The position numbers and the translations under genes are program-made. From JALZAA01 sp036005605 (lineage in GTDB: Bacteria; Actinomycetota; Acidimicrobiia; IMCC26256; JACDBD01): 64,000 nucleotides of DNA. Location of the stretch: positions 4,841 through 68,840 of the forward strand of contig DASYQJ010000251.1 in assembly GCA_036005605.1 (NCBI GenBank), in the 5' to 3' direction. The notes below the pieces were generated by a model. The model saw only the letters and a list, made by a program, of their open reading frames with translations, ran no database searches and was not told the origin of the DNA. Shown piece after piece: positions 27,329-34,969 of this stretch. Every line of letters starts with the position of its first letter. Position 1 is the stretch's first letter.

Positions 27329-27364
27329 GACGCGAAAGGCCCCCGAAGGGCCTGGGGACGCGTC
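27329..27364 (+). terminator. two-tier hairpin, probable terminator
   Basis: The outer stem is GACGCG/CGCGTC (27329-27334 with 27359-27364) and the inner stem AGGCCC/GGGCCT (27337-27342 with 27348-27353). It lies directly after the TAA of the 53-residue gene. There is no U tract, as is common in actinobacterial terminators. Confidence 0.55.
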
Positions 27365-27439
27365 GATCCACCGCTGACGATGGAGCAGAACTTGAGACGT
27401 AGGGTCGCGGCTCTCGTTGAAAGCCGTGGCCGAACGACT

Positions 27440-27464
27440 CGGGTTCAAATCCCGCCAGCCCGAC
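27440..27464 (+). repeat. tRNA 3'-end direct repeat, copy 2 (partial, internal)
   Basis: 25 bp identical to the T arm and acceptor 3' strand of tRNA-Pro (26920-26944). The 15 bp upstream resemble the tRNA only loosely. It divides the island into a 0.5-kb and a 2.1-kb segment. Confidence 0.75.
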
Positions 27465-27533
27465 CCCTAAAGCGCAGGTCATGGTGCATCGCGCCGACGT
27501 CCGGGCGGGCACGGCAGTGCCAGTGCTCACGAA

Positions 27534-28274
27534 ATGCTCATGGGAAAGGCGCGGGAGCCCGAGGAAGAAGGGAAGTCAGGGGTGGCACGCTCCGAGCGGG
27601 AACTACAGGCGGCTGCGAGCCATGTGGGCTACGAGCTCGTCCAGCTCGCAGCGATGCCCAAAGCGCTGCGGCAGGCCGACGAGGCCGGGCAAGACCACGT
27701 CGCCAAGGCGTGCCTCGAGTCGATGTTGCTGCACGCTCGGAACCTCGTCGAGTTCCTCATCGACAGCTCCTGGGACTCTGACGTCCGCCGGTCGGACTAC
27801 GCCCCGAGGTGGTCGCCGCCGAACATCCCGGCCAAGAAGCGGCTGCAGGACGCCCGCCCGACGTTGGACCGCAACCTCTCGCACATCAGCTGGGAGCGCA
27901 TCGAGGAAGGGGACACGCCGGACCACTACTACCAGCGCGTCGCCGGCGACGTGGTGGACGTCATGGGCACGTTCGTCGAGCAGCTCAAGGCCGAAGCGAA
28001 CCCGGCGGGGGATTGGTTCGACGGCGACCTTCAACAGGCTCGCATGCTGGTCTATGACGACCGGGCGGGCGGCCCTGTCGCTTCGTACAGCACGAGCGGC
28101 GCACACGGGCAGGTCACCCACACACGCTTGGCTCATGTTGCGGCCGCCGACTCTGACTCAGGGGTCGGCGGGACGGCGGGGGCGCTCGCTAGCCGAGCTC
28201 TCATCCTGCTCGTCCGTGCAATTGAGAAGCTCGTCGAGGCGCTGCGGGGGCTGCAGCACAGGGACGGCGCCTAG
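27534..28274 (+). CDS. hypothetical island protein, helical N-terminal domain
   Basis: 246 residues, unrecognised. It is predominantly helical: a segment around residues 50-80 (LESMLLHARNLVEFLID) resembles helical HEPN-type or cell-surface-associated domains but has no clear RxxxxH catalytic motif. A YAPRWSPPN segment and an acidic middle follow, and the last third is Gly/Ser-rich with a final Leu-rich helix (ALILLVRAIEKLVEAL). A GTG at 27582 with AAGGGAAG upstream is an alternative start. It is the largest gene between the tRNA repeats, so it is probably acquired cargo. Function unknown. Confidence 0.55.
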   Translation: MLMGKAREPEEEGKSGVARSERELQAAASHVGYELVQLAAMPKALRQADEAGQDHVAKACLESMLLHARNLVEFLIDSSWDSDVRRSDYAPRWSPPNIPAKKRLQDARPTLDRNLSHISWERIEEGDTPDHYYQRVAGDVVDVMGTFVEQLKAEANPAGDWFDGDLQQARMLVYDDRAGGPVASYSTSGAHGQVTHTRLAHVAAADSDSGVGGTAGALASRALILLVRAIEKLVEALRGLQHRDGA

Positions 28275-28306
28275 CTGCCCGGGATGGTTCCCATCGGCCG
28301 TGCATA

Positions 28307-28603
28307 GTGTCGGCGCGTGGCGGCGCTGCTCAAGAAGTCGGAGAACGCAATCGCGATGGAAAGGCCTGCGATTGGATAACGGCCCACCTCATCGGGACGG
28401 CAACCGCGTGCGCTGCGCTCGGCACTTCCACGCTTGTGGTCCGGCTAATCGTCAAGGCGCCGGCTGAGTTTTACATGGCCCTACTGTGGGCCGTCCCTCT
28501 GTTCGCCGCTGTGTGGACCGTGTCGGCACTCGTTCTCTTCGCGGTGACGGGGGTCCTGCTCGCGGCCCTGTGGCTCACCGAACCGCTCGACGGGCGGCGC
28601 TAG
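28307..28603 (+). CDS. hypothetical small membrane protein
   Basis: 98-residue frame with two or three hydrophobic segments (about 29-48, 53-71 and 73-91), ending ALWLTEPLDGRR. No family is recognised. The start is unsure. A TAGTGT hexamer at 28305-28310 is followed 6 nt later by a GTG in a different frame that encodes only about 20 residues before a stop, so either the true start lies further in or the gene carries a frameshift. It sits inside the tRNA-bounded island. Confidence 0.4.
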   Translation: MSARGGAAQEVGERNRDGKACDWITAHLIGTATACAALGTSTLVVRLIVKAPAEFYMALLWAVPLFAAVWTVSALVLFAVTGVLLAALWLTEPLDGRR

Positions 28604-28773
28604 CCGAGCGCAGTGTCGAAGACGTCCTGGTGCTGCTCAAAAATCCGGTCCCGCTTCGACGCGACCCCCGCCCCCTAGCCGGAAGGATCCCGCGGGAGCG
28701 GCGAGGAAACTGGTAGCGTCTCGCTCCATCGCGGAGGCCCGGCGCGAGCTGGGTGGAGTTCGGAGGGGCCTTT

Positions 28774-29376
28774 ATGCGGAAGTGGATCGGGGTAACGGCT
28801 GCAGCCGCGGCGATCGTCCTGTTGGCCGCGCTGCCGGCGGTTGCGGGCGTGGACGGTGGTTTCGCTCCGCTGGACGTCCACAAGGTCGTGGTCGGGCCGG
28901 TGCCGGCGGGGACGCAGTTCGTGGTGACAATCGACTGCGACGACGACATCATCTTCACCGGCATCGGCAACCCTGTTTCCAGCGTGCAGCTCGTGTTCGA
29001 CGCCCAGGGCAATCCCGTTGGTACGGGCGACACGGTGAGGTTCACCGGCAACGGCGCCTGCACGGTGACCGAGACCCAGAACGGCGGCGCGGTCAGCGTG
29101 GTCTACGAATGCGAGGGTGTGACGCCGACGCCGGCCGAAGCGAGCATCAGCGGTGGCGGACGCTTCAGCGCCCGGCTGGGCCCCGGGGTCCCGCCCCCGG
29201 TTTGCGAGAGCAGCGGCCCACAGAGCGACCCGATCACCGTGAACATCTTCAACACGGAGCAACACGAGACGGTCACGGTCACGAACACCTTCGTGACGCC
29301 GCCGCCGTCGGAGCCCGCGGCATCGGAGCCCGCGCCGGCAGCGGCAGTCGTCGGAGCACCCCGCTTCACCGGCTAA
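28774..29376 (+). CDS. secreted protein, DUF5979-like, hypothetical
   Basis: 200 residues from ATG 28774, which has a GGAGGGG ribosome site. An Arg/Lys start and Ala-rich core (MRKWIGVTAAAAAIVLLAALPAVAG) form a signal peptide with cleavage near AVAG. The mature part is beta-rich with Asp/Cys motifs (TIDCDDDIIF, GACTVTET, VYECEG, PPVCESSG; probably two disulphides) and ends in a TVTNTF beta strand and a Pro/Ala/Glu tail. This resembles the DUF5979 repeats of actinobacterial surface proteins. There is no sortase LPxTG. It is the last gene of the island before the third tRNA repeat. Confidence 0.65.
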   Translation: MRKWIGVTAAAAAIVLLAALPAVAGVDGGFAPLDVHKVVVGPVPAGTQFVVTIDCDDDIIFTGIGNPVSSVQLVFDAQGNPVGTGDTVRFTGNGACTVTETQNGGAVSVVYECEGVTPTPAEASISGGGRFSARLGPGVPPPVCESSGPQSDPITVNIFNTEQHETVTVTNTFVTPPPSEPAASEPAPAAAVVGAPRFTG

Positions 29377-29442
29377 CGGTCTACGGAAGCGCGCTCGCCG
29401 TTCCTGCTCGTCCGCTTCGCAGTTAGTTAGCGCGCTCCCGGA

Positions 29443-29460
29443 GCTGCGCGAGCAGCTCGT
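29443..29460. repeat. short perfect hairpin near island end
   Basis: GAGCTGC-GCGA-GCAGCTC. It lies about 54 bp before the third tRNA repeat. It could be a terminator for the secreted-protein gene or an arm-type site; neither can be shown. Confidence 0.35.
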
Positions 29461-29513
29461 GTGCGGTCCGCCGGTTCGGCGCGCGGCGCGACGCTGCTCT
29501 GGGACGGAGGAAA

Positions 29514-29556
29514 CTGGGGGACCGAAGGTCGCGGGTTCAAATCCCGCCAGCCCGAC
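29514..29556 (+). repeat. tRNA 3'-end direct repeat, copy 3 (att-like, island end)
   Basis: 43 bp identical to 26902-26944 of tRNA-Pro (anticodon loop to 3' end). No complete tRNA surrounds it, so this is not a second tRNA gene. It probably marks the right end of a roughly 2.6-kb insertion. Confidence 0.8.
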
Positions 29557-29588
29557 CAACGCGACGAACGTGCCTCGAAAGGACCGCA

Positions 29589-29891
29589 ATGTATGCAGCC
29601 GAGTTCACTCTGCACGCCAAGCCGGGTCATTACGCGGAGGTGGCTGCGCTCTACTCCGCGTTTGCGGCCGACTTCCTGTCCGATCACCCCGCCCTCGAAA
29701 GCGTCATGATCCTGGGCGACGAGGCGAGCGGCGTCGTCCGCGGCATCGGCGTGTTCACCGATCGACCGGCCGCCGACAGCGTCAACAGCGACCCCGAGTT
29801 CGCTGCGTTCAACGACGCGGTCGCAGCGATGCTCTCGGACAGCCCGAAGCGCGTGGAACTCGAGGTGCTGCACCTGTTTACGGGGGCGTGA
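29589..29891 (+). CDS. small ABM-like (dimeric alpha/beta barrel) protein
   Basis: 100 residues. It begins MYAAEFTLHAKPGHYAEVAALYSAFAADFL, the opening of antibiotic-biosynthesis-monooxygenase-like dimeric alpha/beta barrels, and ends with a beta strand KRVELEVLHLF. Such proteins range from heme-degrading or quinol oxygenases to non-catalytic forms, so the reaction cannot be assigned. AAAGGA lies upstream of the ATG at normal spacing. It is the first gene outside the tRNA-Pro island. Confidence 0.7.
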   Translation: MYAAEFTLHAKPGHYAEVAALYSAFAADFLSDHPALESVMILGDEASGVVRGIGVFTDRPAADSVNSDPEFAAFNDAVAAMLSDSPKRVELEVLHLFTGA

Positions 29892-29910
29892 CACGCGCTG
29901 AGCGGTCGGT

Positions 29911-30621
29911 CTACGCCGTCTCCGCATGAGGGGTGTCGACGGGCTTCGACTCGGGTGAGCCGCGCTGACGGAGCCACACCGAGAACAGCACGATCGAGCC
30001 GACGGCCAGGAACTCGCTCTGCCAGTTCTGGAACGACTCGAACCAGAACCGCGACGACTGCACGTACTCGACCGCGCTCACGCGTGACTCGCCGTGCGCC
30101 TCGCGCTCCGAGCTGAACTCCCGCGAGCCCGTGACGGCGTGCAGCCCGAGTGAGGCCAGGAACAGGAACAAGAAGACGAGGAACAGCGAGTTCTCGTAGA
30201 AGCGCAACCAAAGGCCGCCTCGGCGGACGGGCCAGGGACCGTTCCGGCGCTTGTCGGTGTCGCGGGGATCGCGGTCGAAATCCTCCGCGCCCTTCGCAGG
30301 GTCCTTCGATTCCGACGAGCCCTTCTGGATCAGGAACACGGTCAAGACCACGTACGCCGCCATCTGGAGGTACTCGCTCTCCCAGTTCTCGGTCAAGGCC
30401 TCCCAGAACGATCCGCTGGTGGCGTACTCACCGAGCGACATCTCGGGCTCACCGTGTGCTCGCTGGTCATCGTTGTGGTCGCGAAAGCCCGTGAACAGCA
30501 GACCGACGATGAAGATGGCAGCCAGCCCGAAGCACACCAGCGACAAGCTGTTGGCCCGGAAGAACCCGGACCGGTCGGGGTTCGAAGGCTTCTCGCCCGA
30601 CCGTGGCTCGGTCTTCACCAT
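29911..30621 (-). CDS. DUF6766-like membrane protein with internal duplication
   Basis: 236 residues from ATG 30621 (an upstream ATG at 30663 would add 14). Four hydrophobic segments occur in two pairs. The halves are clear repeats: SLSLVCFGLAAIF with SLFLVFLFLFLAS, then YATSGSFWEALTENWESEYLQM with YVQSSRFWFESFQNWQSEFL, each ending in SSESK or SPESK. The matching N-W-x-S-E segments face the same side of the membrane. The family has no known function. It stands alone on the minus strand beside PhoX. Confidence 0.75.
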   Translation of the reverse strand: MVKTEPRSGEKPSNPDRSGFFRANSLSLVCFGLAAIFIVGLLFTGFRDHNDDQRAHGEPEMSLGEYATSGSFWEALTENWESEYLQMAAYVVLTVFLIQKGSSESKDPAKGAEDFDRDPRDTDKRRNGPWPVRRGGLWLRFYENSLFLVFLFLFLASLGLHAVTGSREFSSEREAHGESRVSAVEYVQSSRFWFESFQNWQSEFLAVGSIVLFSVWLRQRGSPESKPVDTPHAETA

Positions 30622-30762
30622 GTCGTGGGTCTTACCCGGACCGCCCGAATGCAACCACACCAAATGTTCACCTTGCGCTCTTCCTGCGCTCCGCGGCGCG
30701 TCATCGGCGGGTCACTTCGGAGGGAGATCCTCCCGTCCGATCCCGACGCAGGAGGGTGAACG

Positions 30763-32193
30763 ATGGAGATGTCGCGCCGGACGTTGCTCAAGAGCTCCGC
30801 CGCCGGGCTCGGCGTGCTGGGAGCGAGCGCCATCAATGGGTTAGGGCTCGCGCTTCCTGCGCGCGCCCTCAGCGCGGCCGCCAAGAACGACGGCGGCTTC
30901 GGACCGCTCCAGCCCGACCCTGCCGGCATCCTCGACCTCCCGCAGGGGTTCAGCTACTCGATCGTCACCCAGGCGGGCCGGCCCCTCGCCGGACAGCCCG
31001 GAGGCATCGTCCCCGGCCGCCCGGACGGCACCGCGTCGTTCGACGGGCCGTGGGGTGGGGTGCTCCTCGTGAACAACCACGAACAGGGCGCGACCGCGCC
31101 CTTCCCGGCCGTCGCGGATCCCGCCTTCACCTATGACCCGGGCAGCACGGGCGGGACCACCACGATCTTCGTCGACCGGCACAACAACGCCGCACTCGAG
31201 TACGTGAGCCTGGCCGGAACGTTCAACAACTGCGCCGGCGGGGCGACGCCATGGGGCACGTGGCTCACGTGCGAGGAGACCGAGCAGCGCGCCGCCGGCG
31301 CGATCACGAAAGATCACGGCTACGTGTTCGAGGTCGACCCGCACGATCGGGACGCGAACCGGAACCCTCAGCCACTGACGGCGCTCGGTCGGTTCGCGCA
31401 CGAGGCGGTCGCTGTCGACCCGTCGCTCGGGCACGTGTACCTCACTGAGGACGCCAACGCGCCCAACGGGCTGCTGTGCCGCTTCACGCCCGCAACACTC
31501 CCGAACCGCCGGCATTCACTCCGCGACGGCGGCCTGCTCGAGGCGATGCACGTGCCGGGCGTGACGGACGTGTCGACGTACAGCCAGATCGGGACCGAAC
31601 TGCCGGTGGAATGGAAGCCTGTCCCGGACCCGTCGGCACTCGTCAAGGGCTCCACCCGCAAGCAGTTCACGTACGTCGACCTGACGAACCGCGCCGCCCC
31701 GGTCACCGTCACGGGCGAAGGCGGCGAGATCACGCGCAGCCGGAAGTGGGAGGGCGCGTGGTGGGGGAACGGGCGCGCCTACATCGTGTGCTCGTTCGCG
31801 CGCACAACCGAGAGCGGCGACTGGAGCCTGGGCGCGCATGACGGGCAGGTCTGGTCGTACGACCCCGGGCGGTCGACGCTGCGCCTCGAGGTGTTCTTCC
31901 CGCTGAATCCCGACCCGGCGGGCGCGACCGCCGACCAACCGGACGGGCCCGACAACATCACCGTCAATCCGTGGGGCGGCCTGTTCCTCGCCGAGGACGG
32001 CCTGGGCGACCAGCACCTCGTCGCCGTCGCCGACAGCGGCGAGCCCTTCATATTCGCCCGCAACCGGGTCAGCGGCAGCGAGTTCACCGGAGTCAACTTC
32101 TCACCCGACCGCAACACCCTGTTCGCCAACATCCAGGACGAGGGGTACGTCTTCGCGATCACCGGTCCGTTCGCGCGGCTCGGCCGTTCGTAA
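30763..32193 (+). CDS. PhoX family (DUF839) alkaline-phosphatase-like protein, Tat-exported
   Basis: 476 residues. The N-terminus SRRTLLKSSAAGLGVLG is a twin-arginine signal (SRRTLL), fitting the tatA/tatC genes in this window. The mature region is the PhoX beta-propeller: FDGPWGGVLLVNNHEQG, WGTWLTCEETEQR, GRFAHEAVAVDP and the acidic DGPDNITVNPWGGLFLAEDG, which contribute Ca/Fe ligands in PhoX. GGAGG precedes the ATG. PhoX hydrolyses phosphate esters outside the cell; family members without enzymatic tests are common. Confidence 0.87.
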   Translation: MEMSRRTLLKSSAAGLGVLGASAINGLGLALPARALSAAAKNDGGFGPLQPDPAGILDLPQGFSYSIVTQAGRPLAGQPGGIVPGRPDGTASFDGPWGGVLLVNNHEQGATAPFPAVADPAFTYDPGSTGGTTTIFVDRHNNAALEYVSLAGTFNNCAGGATPWGTWLTCEETEQRAAGAITKDHGYVFEVDPHDRDANRNPQPLTALGRFAHEAVAVDPSLGHVYLTEDANAPNGLLCRFTPATLPNRRHSLRDGGLLEAMHVPGVTDVSTYSQIGTELPVEWKPVPDPSALVKGSTRKQFTYVDLTNRAAPVTVTGEGGEITRSRKWEGAWWGNGRAYIVCSFARTTESGDWSLGAHDGQVWSYDPGRSTLRLEVFFPLNPDPAGATADQPDGPDNITVNPWGGLFLAEDGLGDQHLVAVADSGEPFIFARNRVSGSEFTGVNFSPDRNTLFANIQDEGYVFAITGPFARLGRS

Positions 32194-32215
32194 CCGGCGC
32201 TCAGCGCTGCTCCGA

Positions 32216-32221
32216 TAGCCT
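32216..32221 (+). promoter_or_regulatory. putative -10 box of leaderless gamma-glutamyltransferase gene
   Basis: TAGCCT with 6 nt to ATG 32228 and no Shine-Dalgarno. Confidence 0.45.
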
Positions 32222-32227
32222 GCCGCC

Positions 32228-33769
32228 ATGGCGGCAAGGCGCTTCCCCCGTGGTGGCGTCGCGAGTCCGCACTACCTCGCGTCGACGGCCGGGCTTGCGG
32301 CGCTGGCCCGCGGCGGGAACGCGCTCGACGCCGCGATCGCGGCCAACCTCGCGCTCGGAGTCGTAGCGCCCTATCTGTGTGGTTACGGCGGCGACGTGTT
32401 CGCGATCGTCTGGGACGGCGAGCTGCACGGATATCTCGGCTCGGGCCGCTCGCCGCGTGCTGCGACGATCGACGCAGTGCGCGATCGCACCCAGTCCGAC
32501 ACCATGCCGTACTTCGGTCCGCACTCCGTCACGGTGCCGGGCGCGGTTGCAGGCTGGTTCGATCTCATCGAGCGGTGGGGGACCCGGTCGTTCGGCGATC
32601 TCGCCGAGCTCGCGCTCCGCTTCGCCCGCGACGGCTTCGAGCTCACACCGACGAGCGCGGCGTTCCTCGGCGGATCTGTCGCGCTGTACGAGGGGTTCCC
32701 CGACCTGCGCGCCGCGTATCAGGACACCGAGGCGGGGCAGACGCTCCGCCAGCCCGCGCTGGCCCGGACCATCGAGACGCTCGCCGCCGACGGCCCCGAT
32801 GCGTACTACCGGGGACCGATCGCGGACGCGATCGCCGAGTCGGTCCAGTCGCTCCGAGGACTGCTCAGCATCGACGACGTCGCCGCCTACGAGGGCCGGT
32901 GGGCACACCCGCTGCGGGCGCCGTACCGCGATGTCGAGATCGCCGAGCTGCCGCCGCAGACACAAGGGGTCGCCGCGCTCGAAGCGCTGCGCATCCTCGA
33001 CGGGTTGACGCTCCCCGAAGACGGTCCCGAACGCCACCACCTCCTCATCGAAGCAACCAAGCTCGCGCTCCAGGACCGCAACGAGTACGTCTCCGATCCC
33101 GCAGCAATGACCGTGACGCCCGAGGAGATGCTCGCCGACGATTGGATCGACGCGCGTCGCTCTCGCATCGATCCACAGCGCGCGACCACACCGGCTCCGG
33201 GCGCGGCCCACGTCGGCGGCACGGCGTATCTGTGTGCGGCCGACGCCGACGGAATGCTCGTGAGCCTGATCCAGTCGAACTTCATGGCGTTCGGCTCCGG
33301 CGTGCACGTGCCCGAGTGGGGGATCAACCTCAACAACCGGGGCGCGTCGTTCACGCTCGACCCGACGCAGGTGAACGCGCTCGCCCCGGCGAAGCTCCCG
33401 ATGCATACGCTGATGCCGGCCATGGCGCTGCGCGACGGTGAGCCAAAGATCGTGTTCGGCACCATGGGCGGCGATTCGCAGGCGCAGATCCAGGTGCAGC
33501 TGGTCGCGCACCTGGTCGACGACGACGCCGATCCGCAGGATGCGATCGATGCGCCGCGGTGGTACCTCGAACCGTCCACGTGGACACTGCGAGCGGAGCC
33601 GCACTTCCCGGACAGATGGTTCGACTTCCTTCGCGCGCTCGGGCACGATCCCAAACGCACCGGGCGCATCGACACCGGCATGGGGCACGCCCACGCCATC
33701 CTGCGGACGGCCGGCGGCTATGCCGTCGCGACCGAGCCGCGCGCCGAAGGGGCAGCGCTAGGGCTCTGA
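32228..33769 (+). CDS. gamma-glutamyltransferase family protein, cytoplasmic type
   Basis: 513 residues of the Ntn-hydrolase GGT family. The chain starts directly at the fold (GVASPHYLASTAGLAALARGGNALDAAIAANLAL), so no signal peptide is present. The small subunit would begin around VGGTAYLCAADADG: the Thr in GGT is the candidate autoprocessing nucleophile, where classical GGTs have a TTH motif. The GGD-S-QAQIQVQ and AIDAPRW motifs are present near the C-terminus. Substrate may be glutathione or another gamma-glutamyl compound. It stands beside the XdhC pair. Confidence 0.85.
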   Translation: MAARRFPRGGVASPHYLASTAGLAALARGGNALDAAIAANLALGVVAPYLCGYGGDVFAIVWDGELHGYLGSGRSPRAATIDAVRDRTQSDTMPYFGPHSVTVPGAVAGWFDLIERWGTRSFGDLAELALRFARDGFELTPTSAAFLGGSVALYEGFPDLRAAYQDTEAGQTLRQPALARTIETLAADGPDAYYRGPIADAIAESVQSLRGLLSIDDVAAYEGRWAHPLRAPYRDVEIAELPPQTQGVAALEALRILDGLTLPEDGPERHHLLIEATKLALQDRNEYVSDPAAMTVTPEEMLADDWIDARRSRIDPQRATTPAPGAAHVGGTAYLCAADADGMLVSLIQSNFMAFGSGVHVPEWGINLNNRGASFTLDPTQVNALAPAKLPMHTLMPAMALRDGEPKIVFGTMGGDSQAQIQVQLVAHLVDDDADPQDAIDAPRWYLEPSTWTLRAEPHFPDRWFDFLRALGHDPKRTGRIDTGMGHAHAILRTAGGYAVATEPRAEGAALGL

Positions 33770-33802
33770 CCAGCGGCATTACGCTGGGCCTGTGATCGCG
33801 CG

Positions 33803-34120
33803 ATGAAAGACGTCCTCGACGACATCGACCGCTGGCGAGCGAACGGGCGCCGCATCGCGGTCGCGCGCGTCGTCGGCACGGAGGGCTCCGGCCCGCGGGA
33901 GCCAGGCGCCACCATGGCCGTCAACGACGCCGGGGAAGTCGCAGGATCGGTGTCGGGAGGCTGCGTCGAGGGTGCGGTCGTGACCGAGGCGCTCAACGTG
34001 CTCGACGGCACGCGGGAGCGCGGAGTGATCACATTCGGGTATTCGGACGACGAGGCCTTCGCCGTCGGGCTGACGTGCGGCGGGACGATCCACTTGTTCG
34101 TCGAGCCCCTTGACTGGTGA
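33803..34120 (+). CDS. XdhC/CoxI family N-terminal domain protein
   Basis: 105 residues. It covers only the XdhC/CoxI N-terminal domain: RIAVARVVGTEGSGPREPGATMAV and SGSVSGGCVEGAVV (here GSVSGGCVEG, with the conserved Cys) and GLTCGGTIHLFVEP. XdhC-like proteins deliver sulfurated molybdenum cofactor to xanthine or CO dehydrogenases. The Rossmann half is the next gene, so the usual single protein is split in two. No molybdenum hydroxylase lies nearby. Confidence 0.82.
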   Translation: MKDVLDDIDRWRANGRRIAVARVVGTEGSGPREPGATMAVNDAGEVAGSVSGGCVEGAVVTEALNVLDGTRERGVITFGYSDDEAFAVGLTCGGTIHLFVEPLDW

Positions 34121-34133
34121 GCGGGATGAGCAC

Positions 34134-34922
34134 GTGAGCGGGTCCATTTACGAGGAGCTCCGAGACCTGCTGCGCGGCGAGGAGCCGGTGGCGCTCGCGA
34201 CCGTGGTGGCGGGGCCCCAAACGGGCGCCAAGCTGCTCGTGCTGCCGGTCGGCGAGCCGCGCGGCGATCTCGGCGACCCGGACCTCGACCGGGTTGTGGC
34301 CCGCGACGCGCGCGGCCAGCTGGAGGTCGGGCGGACCGATACGCGCCACTACGGGCCGCACGGCGAGGCCCGTGAGGAGGCCGTCGAGGTCTTCATCGAA
34401 TCGTTCGCGCCGCCGCCGAGGATGATCATCTTCGGCGCGGTGGACTTCACGGCCGCGCTGGCGCGCGCCGCCAAGCTGTTGGGTTACCGCGTCACCGTGT
34501 GTGACGCGCGCGCCGTCTTCGCTACACCACAGCGGTTCCCGATGGCCGACGAGGTCGTCAACGACTGGCCCGACCGGCATTTGGCCAAGGTCGGCGAAGA
34601 GCTGGGGCCGCGCGACGCGGTATGCGTCCTCACGCATGACCACAAGTTCGACGTCCCCGCGATCACCGCTGCCCTCGACACCGCCGTCGGCTATGTCGGC
34701 GCGATGGGCTCGCGCCGCACGCACGCTGACCGGGTACGGCGACTGCGTGATAGTGGCGTCGACGACGCCGCGTTGACCCGTGTCATGGCGCCGATCGGCC
34801 TCGACCTCGGTGCGCGCACGCCCGAGGAGACGGCTGTCTCGATCTGCGCCGAGATCATCGCCCTGCGCACTGGGCGCGAGGCGCGTTCGCTGCGCGACGC
34901 CGACGGTCCCATCCACGCCTGA
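34134..34922 (+). CDS. XdhC/CoxI family protein, Rossmann-domain part
   Basis: 262 residues from GTG 34134 (a TTG at 34110 would add 8 residues). The N-terminal region resembles a second XdhC N-domain (LRGEEPVALATVVAG), and the C-terminal XdhC Rossmann domain begins PPPRMIIFGAVDFTAAL and contains VTVCDARAVFATPQRF, LTHDHKFDVPAI and VGAMGSRRT. Most homologues have GAGHV where this has GAVDF, as in some actinobacterial XdhC proteins. It follows the N-domain gene after 13 nt; together they may form a split cofactor chaperone. Confidence 0.82.
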   Translation: MSGSIYEELRDLLRGEEPVALATVVAGPQTGAKLLVLPVGEPRGDLGDPDLDRVVARDARGQLEVGRTDTRHYGPHGEAREEAVEVFIESFAPPPRMIIFGAVDFTAALARAAKLLGYRVTVCDARAVFATPQRFPMADEVVNDWPDRHLAKVGEELGPRDAVCVLTHDHKFDVPAITAALDTAVGYVGAMGSRRTHADRVRRLRDSGVDDAALTRVMAPIGLDLGARTPEETAVSICAEIIALRTGREARSLRDADGPIHA

Positions 34923-34969
34923 TCAGCCGCAGCCGGACGAGCCACCCCGCCGCACGAGAGGAGACAACG

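Noticed and set aside
27440..27464. Another partial tRNA as a possible gene
   Set aside because: Only the T arm and acceptor 3' strand match, so it is treated as an attachment-like repeat.
29514..29556. A second tRNA-Pro gene
   Set aside because: Only the anticodon loop to the 3' end is present. No 5' acceptor strand or complete D arm precedes it, although a short TTAGCGCG match occurs about 90 bp upstream.
33793..33807. Four-codon GTG frame ending on the ATGA of the XdhC N-domain gene
   Set aside because: Too short to support as a leader peptide; a chance combination is likely.
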